Assembly: GCA_963921935.1 (NCBI GenBank)
Contig: OY998179.1
Coordinates: forward strand, 19,589,114-19,653,113
Origin: Galeruca laticollis
Taxonomy: Eukaryota; Arthropoda; Insecta; Coleoptera; Chrysomelidae
Length of the DNA stretch: 64,000 bases
Direction: 5' to 3'
Shown here: piece by piece, positions 18,660-30,590 of the stretch
Layout of the letters: every line of letters starts with the position of its first letter
How positions within the stretch are numbered: position 1 is the stretch's first letter
Translations under genes and position numbers: made by a program
Notes under the pieces: model-generated
The model's input: only the letters and a program-made list of their open reading frames with translations
Database searches by the model: none
Told to the model about the DNA's origin: nothing

Positions 18660-20407
18660 TACATTCCACGCATAAGGGTCGAACTATATTTGCCTTCAGA
18701 TTAACAGCGCATCTTTTTTTCGGACATTATCCGGGGATGAAAAGCTTTATTTTCTTCCGTCTATAGTCTATATGCATCATTTTCAAAATAGAAAATTATT
18801 CATACAGCCTATTTTAAGAAAACGACATGTGGACTTTCATCTTTTCAATTTTTCTGATGTTCTGATATTTTTGTCGCATTTTGTTTTTTACTTTTTTTTT
18901 TAAATACATACTTTATTTCTCAAATCTATTATCTACGTATAGTAATGCTTAACAAATTTGAATTCCGCAGACGTTAAAGAGATATTTCTCAGAATTTTCC
19001 TTTTTGGCACTAACAGCCTTTTTAATTTCCAGTTTTCAATTGTATGATAATTTCAAAGTTTTATTGCAATATCCTACTAAAACTGGAATTGGCGCAAAAT
19101 AGCTTGTGAAACATTTTAGAAATCAGCTCTGCTAGAGGAATTCGGAAATGGGTGGTACTATGTACATCTGGATTGTTCATAAAGGTTTATCTAGAGTACG
19201 ACATTACGTACCTCAAAAGAATGTTCGACGTTAGATCAACTTTAGAAATAAAAAGAGAAAGTGAGTTATTTTCATATATATAAAGTTTATTAGTTGATTA
19301 AATTTCCTTTGCCTGAAGCACAAATATTATGAATCGAAATTATAATCGGCATTGAAAGTAAGATCAAAATGTATAATTCTTGATATAATTTGATATAAGG
19401 GGGGGATTTATTAGTTTGACTGAATTATACGGTAATTTAAATGCGAGTAGTGCCTTTGGCGATTTTGCTTAAATTGAAAATACACATTTTTTTTTCAAAT
19501 TTAAGCAATGCCCCTCGTATATATAAGTGACTACAAATCACTATACGAATGAAGGAATTTTGCTTAGTCAGATACAAACGAGAAAGGAATCAGCGAAATA
19601 CTTAATATATGTCAGAGATGTTAATCTTGATTTTCTCTTGATCCTCAAACGAGGAGGAGTACGGTGAATCTGTCTTATGAGACACAATATTTCACTTTCA
19701 CGTATTACATCTCCGACCAAGTTGAATTTGTATTTGTAGTAGAAGAAAGTACACACCTACAAAAGGCGATACACTCACTTTAAAAAGAGTTAAAGTTAAC
19801 TGAGAATTGCATAACTGAAAATGCGGATGCCGGTCGTCCAGATCAGTAACGTAGCAGCACAATAAATACTTAATTTTATATTAAAATGTAATTTTTAGAT
19901 TAAATTACATATTTTTGTGTTATACAAACAGTTTATATTAATATAATTGAGTAAATGAGTTCCAATTTATAAATTATATTTGACAAAAGGACACCATGAA
20001 AGAAAAATAATTACGTACAAAATCAGGATAGAACAGTGTTGGGTTTCCAGCAGTCTTGTCAAATCCAAAAATGCATTTTTTTTTAAAAATGAAACTCAAA
20101 GTCAATATGTCGCAGCATTTTTTATTGTTAAATAGCTACTAGTTTCGGCCAACAGAAGGGACATCTTCAGGCTACAAAAAATTATTTTGGTATAAGTAAA
20201 AGGAACAATTAACTAATAAAAATTTGTTCAATGAGCAACATACATGAATCCTCAGAAATGTTAACTTTTCATGTTAGGAGAAATAGATGTGAGAGGATGG
20301 AAGATTTAAACTTGAAAACATTTTTGGAGTTAAAAATTAAAATTATTTGAAAAATTGGATGTGACATATAAAATGTAATATATTACTAGTAGTTAAGATT
20401 AAATGGG
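18660..20407. other. Intergenic, no recognisable gene
   Basis: AT-rich sequence without a convincing reading frame. A segment near 20,130-20,180 with TAGTTTCGGCCAACAGAAGG and ACATCTTCAGGCTACA looks like a dispersed repeat end, but I cannot assign it to a family. Confidence 0.5.
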
Positions 20408-20521
20408 TTATAATATCTGTATCTGTAAAGGTTTGAAGGGTGGGTGGCCACACAGCACTTAGGCCACAATTGGCCCATTGTGCATCCTTCTGAGGTTCAA
20501 AACTTCCTTCTAGCTCGTCAT
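20408..20521 (-). mobile_element. 3' UTR of the I/R1-group LINE
   Basis: Reading leftward after the RNase H stop codon: GGATGCACAATGGGCCAATT, GTGGCCTAAGTGCTGTGTGG, CCACCCACCCTTCAAACC. This is the typical conserved 3' UTR style of this LINE group, ending near 20,408 in ATTATAACCC. Confidence 0.65.
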
Positions 20522-21361
20522 CTAGCCTACTTCCTTGAAGTAGGCGATAACGTCGCCTGAATTAAGTTCCCTCATATTGGCGTATGTTAGCCTGTGCTCG
20601 CCGAATACTTGAAACCTAAATTGAGAGAGTGTCTGACATTCGCAAAGAATGTGTTCGACAGTCTCATCTTCTTGTTCACATCCTCTACAAAGTGGGGTGT
20701 TAGATAGACCCAGTCTGTGAAGGTGTTTTCGTAGGTGGCAGTGACCAGTCAGAATTCCCGTGGTTGTTCGTAGGTTCCGTCTGTTCATAGTCACGTATTT
20801 TTTGGCTACTTTGCTATCCGGATACTGCAGCAGTTCCTTGGCAAGCCTGCAGCCTTCTGCGTCGTCCCATCTACCCTTAAACTTATTAAGGGAGTGTTCC
20901 TTTAATAGGTCGGCCGTTGCTGACGCCGATAGACCAATGAAAGTGCCAGGTCCTAAGAGTTTTTGGGAGGCTGCCTTCCTGGCTAGCGAGTCTGCAATAC
21001 GGTTTCCTTTCGATTTCTCATGGCCCTTGATCCAGCCTAAAGTGACCGTGTTGTTGTTACAGGCTTCGATTAAGGCCATGTGACATTCTAGTACTAGGCC
21101 TGATGTAATACGTGGTCTGTTCAGGGCTAGTAGTGTTTGTCTACTGTCCGTAAGGATGTATATATTATTACCTGTGGTTTTCCTTTTGGTAATCTCTTTA
21201 GCAGCGATGCAGATAGCAGTGAGCTCTGTTTCAGCAACACCTGCATTGCAGCCCATTGCCCATTTTATGTTTAGATTCAGGGATCTGGTAAAAATACCAC
21301 ATCCTGAGCCCACATTGGATTTAGACCCGTCTGTGAAGATGCGGATTGCGCCTTCTTCCAA
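20522..21361 (-). pseudogene. LINE RNase H domain and C-terminus (I/R1 group)
   Basis: An open 279-codon stretch of LINE ORF2. It carries RNase H catalytic residues in IFTDGSKSNVG (Asp), AETELTAI (Glu), YILTDSRQ (Asp) and NRIADSLARK (Asp), followed by a C-terminal Cys/His cluster (CRGCEQEDETVEHILCEC). It is separated from the RT portion (21,388-22,362) by a frameshift in a 27-bp gap. RNase H is typical of the I group. The frame is well preserved, indicating moderate age. Confidence 0.88.
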
Positions 21362-21387
21362 TAGGTCTTGTGAGTTGTTTTTAAAGA

Positions 21388-22362
21388 TTACCTTGTAGGA
21401 CTTGTTGAAGGCATATCGCGGTGGAATCGAGTCCGTATTGCCTGCAGCAGTGGGATCTCCCTGAGGGCCTCATGCCACAAGTTACGTCTCAATTTACCGG
21501 ATCCTACATCAGGTTGTATACCAGTAGAGCGCAGACGTGCCATGGTCATCAAAACAACCTCCTTGATGTATATGTCAAGGGGAGTGAGACCGAGGATTAC
21601 CTCCATAGCTCTTGTTGGTGTGGTTCTCATGCCTCCTGTTGTGTTGAGGCATGCTGTTCTTTGGATTTGGTCCAGTTTACGGACGACTGTCAGCTGGCTT
21701 GCCTTAGCTCCCCAGGCAATCGCACCGTACGTTAGCATAGGTCTGATGATGGCAGTGTAGATCCAGGCAGCAACCTTAGGTGACATTCCCCAAGTGCGGC
21801 CGATGGTTCTACGACACTGCTCATAAGAAATATATGCTTTTTTAACTCTGTTTTCTAAGTGGGAGTTCCACGTTAACTTACTGTCAAAGGTGACCCCTAA
21901 ATATTTCACCTCTGAAGAGAAATTAAGTTTGGTATCTAGAAGATTTGGGGCTTGATGTTTTGCAAGCTTCCTTTTATTCGGGAAGAGGACCATCTCAGTC
22001 TTTTTTGGATTTATTGACAGCGAATGGTCTCTGCACCATTGTTCTATGATATTGAGGGCCTCCTGCATTAAAGCGCAGAATGTCTCCTCGAATCTTCCTG
22101 TTAGCAGAATCACTAGGTCATCTGCGTATGCTATTGTGTAGAAGTTGTTATCATTGAGGTGGCTGACCAAGGAGTCTAAGACCATGTTCCATAGTAGTGG
22201 TGAGAGCACCCCTCCCTGTGGACAACCTTTTACAACCAAGCCTCTGATGGTTACATCATCTACACTGATTTTGATTGCTCTTTTTGAGAGCATGTTATAT
22301 ATCCAGCTATTTATGGTTTGGGTTATAATAAATTGAACTCGAAGTGAGTGATCAACGATCAC
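21388..22362 (-). pseudogene. LINE reverse transcriptase, C-terminal two thirds
   Basis: 324 codons with VKGCPQGGVLSPLLWNMVLD, AYADDLVILLTG (catalytic YADD), NPKKTEMVLFPNKRK and YLGVTFDSKLTWNSHLENRV, then the thumb region AWIYTAIIRPMLTYGAIAWG. The N-terminal RT motifs are missing: just upstream (22,365-22,400) the orientation switches to a plus-strand LINE 5' region. Same transcription unit as the RNase H frame. Confidence 0.9.
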
Positions 22363-22801
22363 GGAAGAAAGTATTTTAAGGAGGGGGATGCATCAATCAC
22401 GGCAGGGTTGGTTTTAAATTGACCATTGCTTTGTAGTTGTTTTACTAGCTGCTTGCTTGTCTGTTTGTAGGTAGCTTCATGCAGCCCAATGGAGAAATGC
22501 AACCATCGAGTGTATACCTCCTCGTGGCACCGCTGGATACGGTAGCACTGCTGACCATCAGTGACAGCAGTGTTGACCAACCAAAAGACACTCCAACAAA
22601 ACCCAAGCTAAGGTGTAAGGAAACGTGCCGATGGCTGAATGGCCGCAAGGAATGCGACCGCTAACGTTCCCCTGGTGGTACCAGGCGACACCCCCTTGGA
22701 AATAGCCTTCCCCTGGCATCCAGGGTTCTGCCAGAGATGACACAACCTTTTCCTAGCGACTCGTGGGATCAGAATAGATCACCAAAAACAAAAACCGGAG
22801 G

Positions 22802-23780
22802 ATGAGCGAGAATGCACACCTCCAACACAAAAGCACCGTCGAGGTAAAAGAGTCTGCGGTGCTGAGGCAAAGAGAAGGAGGAAAGCGAGGCAGAGGGCTG
22901 GCGTCTCTACATACACTACCAGCGCCACTCGCCCCTCTATATCTAAACCTGGCCCTAGCGAACAAAAATGCAAGGGCAGCGATGCCAGTTTCTCCTCCAA
23001 AAGAGGCCCGGAACGCGTCGTCCCCCAAGAAAAGAAGCGCATCCGCTCCAGCACCTCGGAGGAGAACTATTCCAGAGGGAAGATGATACGGATGGACGTT
23101 AAGCAAAAGCTACAGCGAAGCAGCTACCAACCATCTTCAGGTAGCTATTATAGACAAGGGCGATCCATACGGTCAAATAATTACCGATAAGAGACAACTA
23201 ATGGAGACTTTGGACGAAACCCTTATGTCCGCCTCCGGCAGTAAGAAAAACTACCTACTTTTAGGTCACGGTTGCACTCTGGCAAAATAATCAACTGCGA
23301 TAATGACGAAACGCTAGAGTGACTAAAGAAGATGGTTTCACAACTGAAACCATGGGAAGAGGCTAAGCTCGACGTGGTGCACGTCGACAACCTCCCCCAG
23401 CTGTCAAAAGCCACCCTTTGGGTAGATGCATGGTTTACCTTCTACCACGAAGCGAAGGTCAATTTCAAAAGGCATCTTTTCGTCTTCGGCACAGGAGACG
23501 AGGAAATGAGAGTCCTAGAAAAACAATCAATGAGGATGAGCTACGCGTTCACCTCATTGATGTTTGAAACAAAAAAAAACTCGACCCGGAAAGGAGGAGA
23601 TCGAGCATAGATCCCCCTCTACCATCCGAGGGGCTCCAAGGAACTGTTGCTTCTGTGGAGACTGTCGAACCATCCACTAAGATGGCGGCCGACAGTATCT
23701 TGGCAGAACTAACAGCTCTAATCCAGGATACAGGCAATGTCAACCCACCTTCATGTGAGGCCGTGGAGATGGCCTAAGAG
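22802..23780 (+). pseudogene. LINE ORF1 with a DUF4780-like domain, degenerate
   Basis: The first part is Arg/Lys/Pro/Ala-rich (SPPKEARNASSPKKRSASAP). After frameshifts and stops the frame encodes DKGDPYGQIITDKRQL, then LLLGHGCTLAK, an ETLEWLKKMVSQLKPWEEAK segment, HVDNLPQLSKATLWV and EMRVLEKQSMRMSYAF. That order matches ORF1 proteins of insect R1/I LINEs annotated as DUF4780. At least two frameshifts and several stops make it a pseudogene. Confidence 0.7.
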
Positions 23781-23816
23781 GAACTAAAACCTATCTCACC
23801 ATCACCAAACAGAGAT

Positions 23817-24430
23817 GGATAATAAAAAAGTAAGATTTATTCAGTGTAACCTTCAACACAAAAAGGTGGCTTCGGCAACACTATGCCGCCACCTTGATGT
23901 GATGCAGGACACAATGGCAGTTATACAAGAACCCTGGATAAGACAAACTCATGCGTCTAAATAATCTTAGAGGTTTAATTTTCATCTTCCCAAGGAAGCA
24001 GCAACCTAGGACGGCTATGTATGCCCCCAGGAGTTTGAAGACCTACCCACTGAAGCATTTTTCGACCTCCGACCTAACGGTAGCGAAGGTTGAAAATGCA
24101 CAGAAAAGTCAAAAGAAAGTGTTAATACTGGCATCCGCATACCTCCCCTCAGACGCAGCTAAACTACCCCAAATAAAAGAGTTGGAGGTCCTTGTGGAAC
24201 ACAGTCTCACCCAGAAGCTTGAATTGGTAATAGGCTGCGACTCAAACTCTCACCACGTAAGCTGGGGCAGTAAAGATATAACACCAGAGATAAGTCTTCC
24301 TATGATTACATAACTAACAAGAATATCTTTATTCTAAATAGAGGTACTGAACCAACTTTTATTAACTCTCGAAGGCAAACGCGAATAGATATTACCTTAT
24401 CTACTACAAACATTTCGAATATAATCTCCG
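23817..24430 (+). pseudogene. LINE ORF2 endonuclease N-terminal part
   Basis: Encodes MDNKKVRFIQCNLQHKKVAS, AVIQEPWIRQ, VLILASAYLPSDAAK, LVIGCDSNSHHVSWGSKDI and RTRIDITLST. These are the apurinic-endonuclease motifs (QEP, Y-L/P, D-x-N-x-H, D-I-T) of R1/I-type LINEs. Interrupted by stops near 23,962 and 24,312. Confidence 0.8.
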
Positions 24431-24442
24431 GCTGGCATGTAT

Positions 24443-25185
24443 TTCTAATAATATTCCAAAAATAATATCTTTAGCAACAAATACAACAATTTCTTTTAAA
24501 ACAGAAAGTAACGTAAGTACAAAATTGATAAATGTAAAAACAAAAATATCATCATTGAAGAAATTAGGTATATGTAATCCACAATGTAATGCTGTCTATT
24601 TGGGTCAGACCCTTAGAAATTTTGAAATCTGATACAGTGAACACTTACATCTAATTGACACGAATCATTCATTGACACCTAACACAGAACTAGAAGTACT
24701 ACATATTTGTGATAAGAAACAAGAACTGGATTTCCTTGAAGAATTGGGAATTAGAAGACACTTTAGAAACCCACAATATGAAGTCGTCAATGAACAGATA
24801 AACCGAGGAAGTTCTCCACTTTTAAACTGTCTTCTTAAGTGATAATTGTAAAGATCAGCAGATATAGTTTTCCTGGTTTTCTATATCATTGCACAGTTAT
24901 ACTGATCTTAATTGGTAAAAAAGATATCCAGGGTATCCCCATAGGGCTAATAATATCTAAGCTATAATATTTGTAATATCATATCTTCTTCTTTTTTCTA
25001 TTAACATATATTAAGTCAATCACAAGGTCTAGCCAAAAATAAATATTAAACATCAGGTAGGCATCAAATGGAATGTAACTTCTGTCATTCTGACGATGAT
25101 ATTTAACATCGAAACAATTGTCAATTTTTTAGAATATTCAACATTATTTCAATATATTGTGGAATTAGCTAGAAACAGTAAGTTT
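24443..25185 (+). pseudogene. PLE fragment: GIY-YIG region and tail
   Basis: The truncated 5' end starts at NNIPKIISLATNTTISFKTE. It continues through LKKLGI, CNAVYLGQTLRNFEI (a stop follows), TPNTELEVLHICDKKQELDF and RRHFRNPQYEVVNEQI to the LLNCLLK stop near 24,842. A 3' UTR follows, with a ribozyme-like core at 25,090-25,122. An internal deletion removes about 45 bp after EHLH. Inactive. Confidence 0.87.
25078..25135 (+). ncRNA. Candidate hammerhead ribozyme in PLE tail (copy 2)
   Basis: CTGACGA 25,090-25,096, GAAA 25,111-25,114, GTC 25,120-25,122, with TTCT upstream able to pair with AGAA downstream. The hairpin between the boxes reads CGATG...CATCG, a perfect five-base stem. Confidence 0.5.
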
Positions 25186-27204
25186 CATTTAAAACACTGA
25201 TACATTTCGAAGAGTTTGGTTGAATTGCAAGGTAATAATTGATATTAATGCTTATTTACATCATTTTTAATAACGTTCTCTATTCTCCTAATTCTACCGA
25301 GTTCAATTTGTCCAAGTACGACACTGAAAAGCCGATGGTCGATTGTAATATAACGTAATATTTGGGTGTGGTTGATGATGTACCGTTTGTCTAATGGAGA
25401 TCTTGCTTGCAGTTAGTTAATGGTGCAGCTGCTCTTTGCATATAACACTTAATAGTGCAATAGAATGATAGTACGGCAACTCATAACATAAGGAGTGATT
25501 GAACGGGTTTTAATGGTGCAATCGAATATTAGTATAAAATGGGTGTTGGTCAACACATCATTAACACAATTACCTTACTTTTAACTAGAACTATATTGAC
25601 GCTAGACAGTTACCTTAAACAACGTTAATTATGTTGTAATTCACAATTACACGTGTATTGAAGTGATTCCGTACAATAGTTTTGAAAAATTATTTGATTA
25701 CTGAGCAATTGTAGCATAATTGAAATAAATGTATTGTGAAGTCTTAAATTGTTAATATCATGGTAATTTTTAATTTTCCAAATGAATTAAATGAAAACTC
25801 ACTAGTAGAACTATAATTTTAATAATATGAAATATTCAGATTTTCTTGTGTAGTATATCTTTCGGCCGGTATTGGTTTGAATTATGCCCTTATGTTGTTC
25901 TGATTCCGCACTCCCATATAATATTTCTCTACACTCCGTGCGCAAAGTTACTATAATTATTTCTCATTTCAGTCACTATTTCCAAATGTGTCGCTCTTTT
26001 TGGCAAGTCAGAGATCCTGATTGAATAATCTCCAATCGTACTCGCCTCGAGTAAACTCTCTTAAAAGCCTCTCTTAGTTCTCAAAATTGCGTTAAAAGAA
26101 CTCAATATTACTGCAGACAATTTGAGCATCTATGAAGTTAGTTTCAGCCACCTTGTGGTCAGTTTTTGAAACAACTACCAATTCCTATGCAGGAAAAACC
26201 TTCTTCAATTACTTACCACAAATAAGACAACTTCATGGCTTTTCTTAAATTAAAATTAGAAACCAAGAATAGAAAAAATCAAACAAGAAGCAATAACTAA
26301 CAAAAATGATCTGATGTGGTGATAAAATTAGACAAAAAACAACAGAAAAGTTTGAAACAATAGAAAAATAATCAATAATGGAGGTAAAACAACTAGAAAA
26401 TGAATCAATCGTGTGGAAAACAAAAACATAAACCGATGTTGAGATAAAAAAATACAACAGTAATAAAGATGGAGAAAACTCTTTAAGCTAACTTGATTTT
26501 GGTACTCTTAACTTACAAGCGCTCTTTCTTTATCGTCACTCACGATGATATTACGAGTATTTCGTTTATGCTGCGAAAAAACAAACATGTTTGGAATTTT
26601 AAGTATGCATTTCTTCATTCAATCTACTTCATATTTTCCACAATTTACAATATATCTATACACTTTTGAAGCCATAATGAGATTTTGAATTGACACAATT
26701 TTGTTTCTTTTCACAAGAATCAGCACTCTTCAGGGCTACATCATCCGAATATTCTCATTGCAGCGATGTTTTGCTCAATATTTACGCCGGCACAAGTCCA
26801 GGAATAAATCACTATTTACATTATCTATCTCTTTCTGTATTTGCTTTCTGACGTTCTCAAACTTGACTTATTGATATTCCCTACCTTATGTTCACTTATA
26901 TTCCATCTTCAGACGTGTTTATCCTGAAGATAATCTTCCGGCAAATTAAATAACTCAAATTTGCCAATAACCCGATTAACTGAACGAGAATACTGACTCC
27001 GGAGGCTTGACAGAAATTAACTAAATAACGTATAGCAGTAATTCCTCAATTTACATTGTTACTAAATACGCGAGACACTACAGTCGATACATGAAAATTG
27101 ATTGTGGATACGGCTGAAGTTAAACGCAGGGTTGAACTTTGGGAATTTTTTACCCCCTATTATGGTTATTATTGTATATAAAATGAAAGTGTTGGGTAGT
27201 TACA
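25186..27204. other. Intergenic, no recognisable gene
   Basis: AT-rich non-coding sequence. A TATAAAA word at 25,532 precedes GTCAACACATCATTAACACA, which could belong to an LTR or promoter, but no matching second copy is in the window. Short hydrophobic frames on the minus strand near 26,250-26,450 come from low-complexity A/T composition. Confidence 0.45.
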
Positions 27205-27475
27205 ACTACTACTCTGGATGGAGGACAATTTGCTTCCATTTCTTCCTGTCTAGCAATGCTTCACTTTCATTTTGTTCTCCTATCGTTCTTAATTTTTGCC
27301 TATTTTGTCTCTCCAGAGGGCCTCAGGCCATCCGTCCGTTATCAGTTGGATCCTTTTTCCATGCCAGTTTTAATATTCTTTTATCTCTCTGTCGTCTCTC
27401 ATGTCCAGCCCACTCCAGACGTCTTGCTTTAAATTTTTGTATTATGTTCCTACCTATCCTATCTACGCCAAAATC
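27205..27475 (-). pseudogene. LINE ORF2 C-terminal fragment (RTE-like)
   Basis: Reading leftward it encodes RRLEWAGHERRQRDKRI, LAWKKDPTDNGR, a stop, and SEALLDRKKWKQIVLHPE. This matches the C-terminal tail that follows the RT of RTE-like LINEs (compare RIRWYGHVKSM and DRKEWRIIVE in the 52-53 kb copy). Only the last about 90 codons remain. Confidence 0.65.
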
Positions 27476-28198
27476 ATAAAACTCAGAGCCAATTCAGTTC
27501 TTACATGAATATATTCTCATAGTGTGTACTTGGAAGTATAGAAATCCGCAAAGATATCCAGGGCAACAAAAACATGTTGGGCAGTGTAATAATTATGTAT
27601 GATAATTGACATTTATTTATTAAAATTATCAAAATGGTTTACAGAATATACAACACCTGTGTACATAAAGAACGCCGAGATTATTAACTCGTGTTAGAGT
27701 TTTTTTCTGTAGTAATCCTTAGTGACTAAAATATAGAGGAAAATTAGTCACGAATTTTTCCTATGAACCTTCTTGTTCAGAACTGTCGCTAAAAACTCAT
27801 CCTGACAAATATCATCAAGAAATACAGTTACGAAATCCCTAACATTGTCGAAGAAGCAACAACTCAAACGTAATCTTAAACAAGGAAGACAAAACAACAA
27901 CTTGCATGATACTCCAGAGACTTCGCTGTTCCACAAATGATTTCCGGAGAGGTTTCCGTGACACCTTTACTTTATTGTTCACAAAGTTGTTCCATATATG
28001 CAGTGAAAACTCTTTTTAAAATGGCGACTCTCTATTTTCAACGAGTTAACTTTTGTGTCAAAAGAATTTTTAAATACTATTCTCTAGCGGTTTCTTTCGT
28101 CAGTTCTTGATGATATTAAAACAATGATTAGAAAAAATTAATTGTGGTAGATGGAGAAACAAACAAATAAACTTATTTGAGCGTATAACAAATTTAAT
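27476..28198. other. Intergenic, no recognisable gene
   Basis: Non-coding AT-rich sequence, ending at the TATATTGTACTA target duplication (28,199-28,210) of the inverted PLE pair. Confidence 0.5.
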
Positions 28199-28317
28199 TA
28201 TATTGTACTAAGTTAACTGTCTCGACCCTTACTTGGTGGAATATGCTCATATTAGTGTTTTTAAATGAAACTCACGGTCTCTAGTTAATTCCACAATATA
28301 ATAAAAGTTATTGAAAA

Positions 28318-28375
28318 TTCTAAAAAATTGACAATTGTTTCGATAAATCAATATCATCGTCAGAATGACAGAAGT
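28318..28375 (-). ncRNA. Candidate hammerhead ribozyme in PLE tail (copy 3)
   Basis: On the minus strand, CTGACGA is at 28,363-28,357, GAAA at 28,341-28,338 and GTC at 28,332-28,330, with TTCT/AGAA outer pairing retained. Confidence 0.5.
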
Positions 28376-28634
28376 TACATTTCATGTGATGCCTACCTGA
28401 TGTCTAGTAGTTATTTTTGGCTAGACCAAGAAGTGACCTAACTTGTGATTGACTTAATATATGTTAATAGAAAAAAGAAGAAGAAGTGATATTACAAATA
28501 TTGAAGCTTAGATATTATCAGCCCTATGGTGATATCCTGGATATCATTTTTCCAATTAAGATCAGTATAACTGTGCAATGATATAGGAAACCAGGAAAAC
28601 TATATCTGCTGATCTTTACAATTATCACTTAAGA

Positions 28635-29129
28635 AGACAGTTTATTAGTGGAGAACTCCCTAGATTTAACTGTTCATTGACAACTTCATATTGTGGGTTT
28701 CTTAAATGTCTTCTAATTTCCAATTCTTCAAGGAAATCCAGTTCTAGTTTCTTTTCACAAATATGCAACACTTCTCGTTTTGTATTAGGTGTCAATGAAT
28801 GGTTGGTGTCAAGTAGATGTTTTGCGTAGTGGGATTTATCTGGTTGTTTTAATCTGTATGCTCATAAGTGCTCACTGTATCGTATTTCAAAATTCCTAAG
28901 GGTCTGACCCAAATAGACAGCATTACATTCTGGACATTTGAGTTTATATATACCTGACTTCTTTAATAGTGGTATTTTTGTTTTTACATTTTACAATTTT
29001 GTACTAACGTTACTTTCTGTTTGAAAAGAAATTGTTGTATTCGTTGCTGATGATATTATCTTTGAAATATTATTAGAAATATTTCCTGCATATGTGATGG
29101 TTCTATAAGTTTTAATTTCATCAGCTTGT
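28635..29129 (-). pseudogene. PLE GIY-YIG nuclease region, left arm
   Basis: Continuation of the RT frame in another register: ETYRTITYAGNIS-type sequence, SGIYKLKCPECNAVYLGQTL and EVLHICEKKLELDFLEELEI through RRHLRNPQYEVVNEQ. It is broken by at least one frameshift/stop (for example near 28,862, where YRLKQ is interrupted). GIY-YIG is the endonuclease that PLEs use for target cleavage. Confidence 0.85.
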
Positions 29130-29963
29130 TTAGGCCACTTTTTCCTCTTTTTTACTAATTAGCTTATTTATCATATCTAATGGATAACCGTTGGATGTGG
29201 CTATTTGTCTAATTGTATTAATCTCTCTATCAAAATCACATTTGCTCATAGGAACTGAAAAAGATCTATGTATCATTGAGTTATATGATGCTAGTCTGTG
29301 TGACATAGGGTGGTTAGAATTAAATGGAATTGTCACATCAGTCTGTGTTGGTTTTCGGTAAATTGAATAATCAAGTACATTATTAACTCTTTGAATTTTT
29401 AAATCAAGAAATATGATTGAGTTATTTTCTTCAATTTCTAATGTAAATTTAATTTTCGTGTGTAAATTATTGATGTGGTTGAAAAATACATCTAATTGTC
29501 GTTCACTACCCATAAAACAAGCTAATATGTCATCTACATATCTATACCAAAATAAAATATTTTTCGAAATATTACTTTCAAAGATCTTTCTTTCTAAATT
29601 GTCCATAAAAATGTTTGCTAAAATAGGTGATATAGGGCTTCCCATTGGTAAACCTTCATTTTGAATATATATCTTATTGTCAAAAGTGAAATAGTTCTGA
29701 TTAATGCATACATCAAATAAATTAAGTACATCTGATATTATTCCTGGATTAATATTTTTATCTTCTAGTAATTTTCTTACAAGTATTAGACATTCTTTAG
29801 GAGGAATTTTGGTAAACATATTAGTTACATCGAACGAAATGAGTTTATAGTTATCTTGCAAGTGGATTGCTTTCAACTTTTTGATTAGTTCTATCGAATT
29901 TCTAATTGAGTACTGAGATTCATATCCGTAAGTATTGAGTATATTGTTGAGCTTCTTTGCCAA
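29130..29963 (-). pseudogene. PLE reverse transcriptase, left arm
   Basis: 277 open codons. It starts with AKKLNNILNTYGYESQYSIR and contains LISFDVTNMFTKIPPKEC (RT motif A with FDV), GLPMGSPISPILANIFMDNL (motif B), FWYRYVDDILACF (catalytic YVDD), then FLDLKIQRVNNVLDYSIYRK and RLASYNSMIHRSF. Upstream codons (PQLYGTVKLHKITKPIRP) continue in frame to about 30,078 but contain a stop. This is the best-preserved RT of the PLE family here. It lacks the N-terminal domain because of the junction with the right arm. Confidence 0.92.
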
Positions 29964-30059
29964 TATATTATTAGGAGCAATAACATAAGAGACTACAGGT
30001 CTAATTGGTTTCGTTATTTTATGTAATTTAACTGTTCCATATAATTGTGGACAATGAGG

Positions 30060-30590
30060 ATTCTTATGTATGATAGACCTATATCACCTATTTTAGCAAA
30101 CATTTTTATGGACAATTTAGAAAGAAAGATCTTTGAAAGTAATATTTCGAAAAATATTTTATTCTGGTATAGATATGTAGATGACATATTAGCTTGTTTT
30201 ATGGGTAGTGAACGACAGTTAGATGTATTTTTCAACCACATCAATAATTTACACCCGAAAATTAAATTTACATTAGAAATTGAAGAAAATAGCTCAAACA
30301 GTTTTCTTGATTTAAAAATTCAAAGAGTTAATAATGTACTTGATCATTCAACTTACCGAAAACCAACACAGACTGATGTGACAATTCCATTTAATTCTAA
30401 CCACCCTATGTCACACAGACTAGCATCATATAATTCAATGATTCATAGAGCTTTTTCAGTTCCTATGAACAAATGTAATTTTGATAGAGAGATTAATACA
30501 ATTAGACAAATAGCAACATCTAACGGTTATCCATTAGATATGATAAATAAGCTAATTAGTAAAAAGAAGAAAAAGTGGCATTACAACTAA
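30060..30590 (+). pseudogene. PLE reverse transcriptase C-terminal part, right arm
   Basis: Opens at the inversion junction with RPISPILANIFMDNLERKI and keeps WYRYVDDILACFMGS (YVDD), FLDLKIQRVNNVLDHSTYRK and REINTIRQIATSNGYPLDMI. It lacks motif A and the fingers domain because the junction falls in motif B. It runs into the linker and nuclease (30,575-31,105) through a frameshift near 30,575. Confidence 0.9.

Larger units (their letters stand above)
22400..24442 (+). mobile_element. 5' half of an I/R1-group LINE, inverted relative to the adjoining RT
   Basis: Runs left to right as 5' UTR, ORF1 remnants and the start of the ORF2 endonuclease, directly abutting the minus-strand RT/RNase H half at about 22,365-22,400. 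The order 3' half (minus) then 5' half (plus) is what a 5'-inverted LINE insertion gives. Endonuclease C-terminus and RT N-terminus are missing. It ends where PLE sequence starts near 24,443. Confidence 0.6.

Noticed and set aside
20760..23106. Several plus- and minus-strand frames opposite the LINE
   Set aside because: Shadows of the LINE coding strand; the RT, RNase H and endonuclease motifs fix the true strand.
26245..26457. 70-codon hydrophobic minus-strand frame
   Set aside because: Low-complexity AT-rich sequence with no homology signs.
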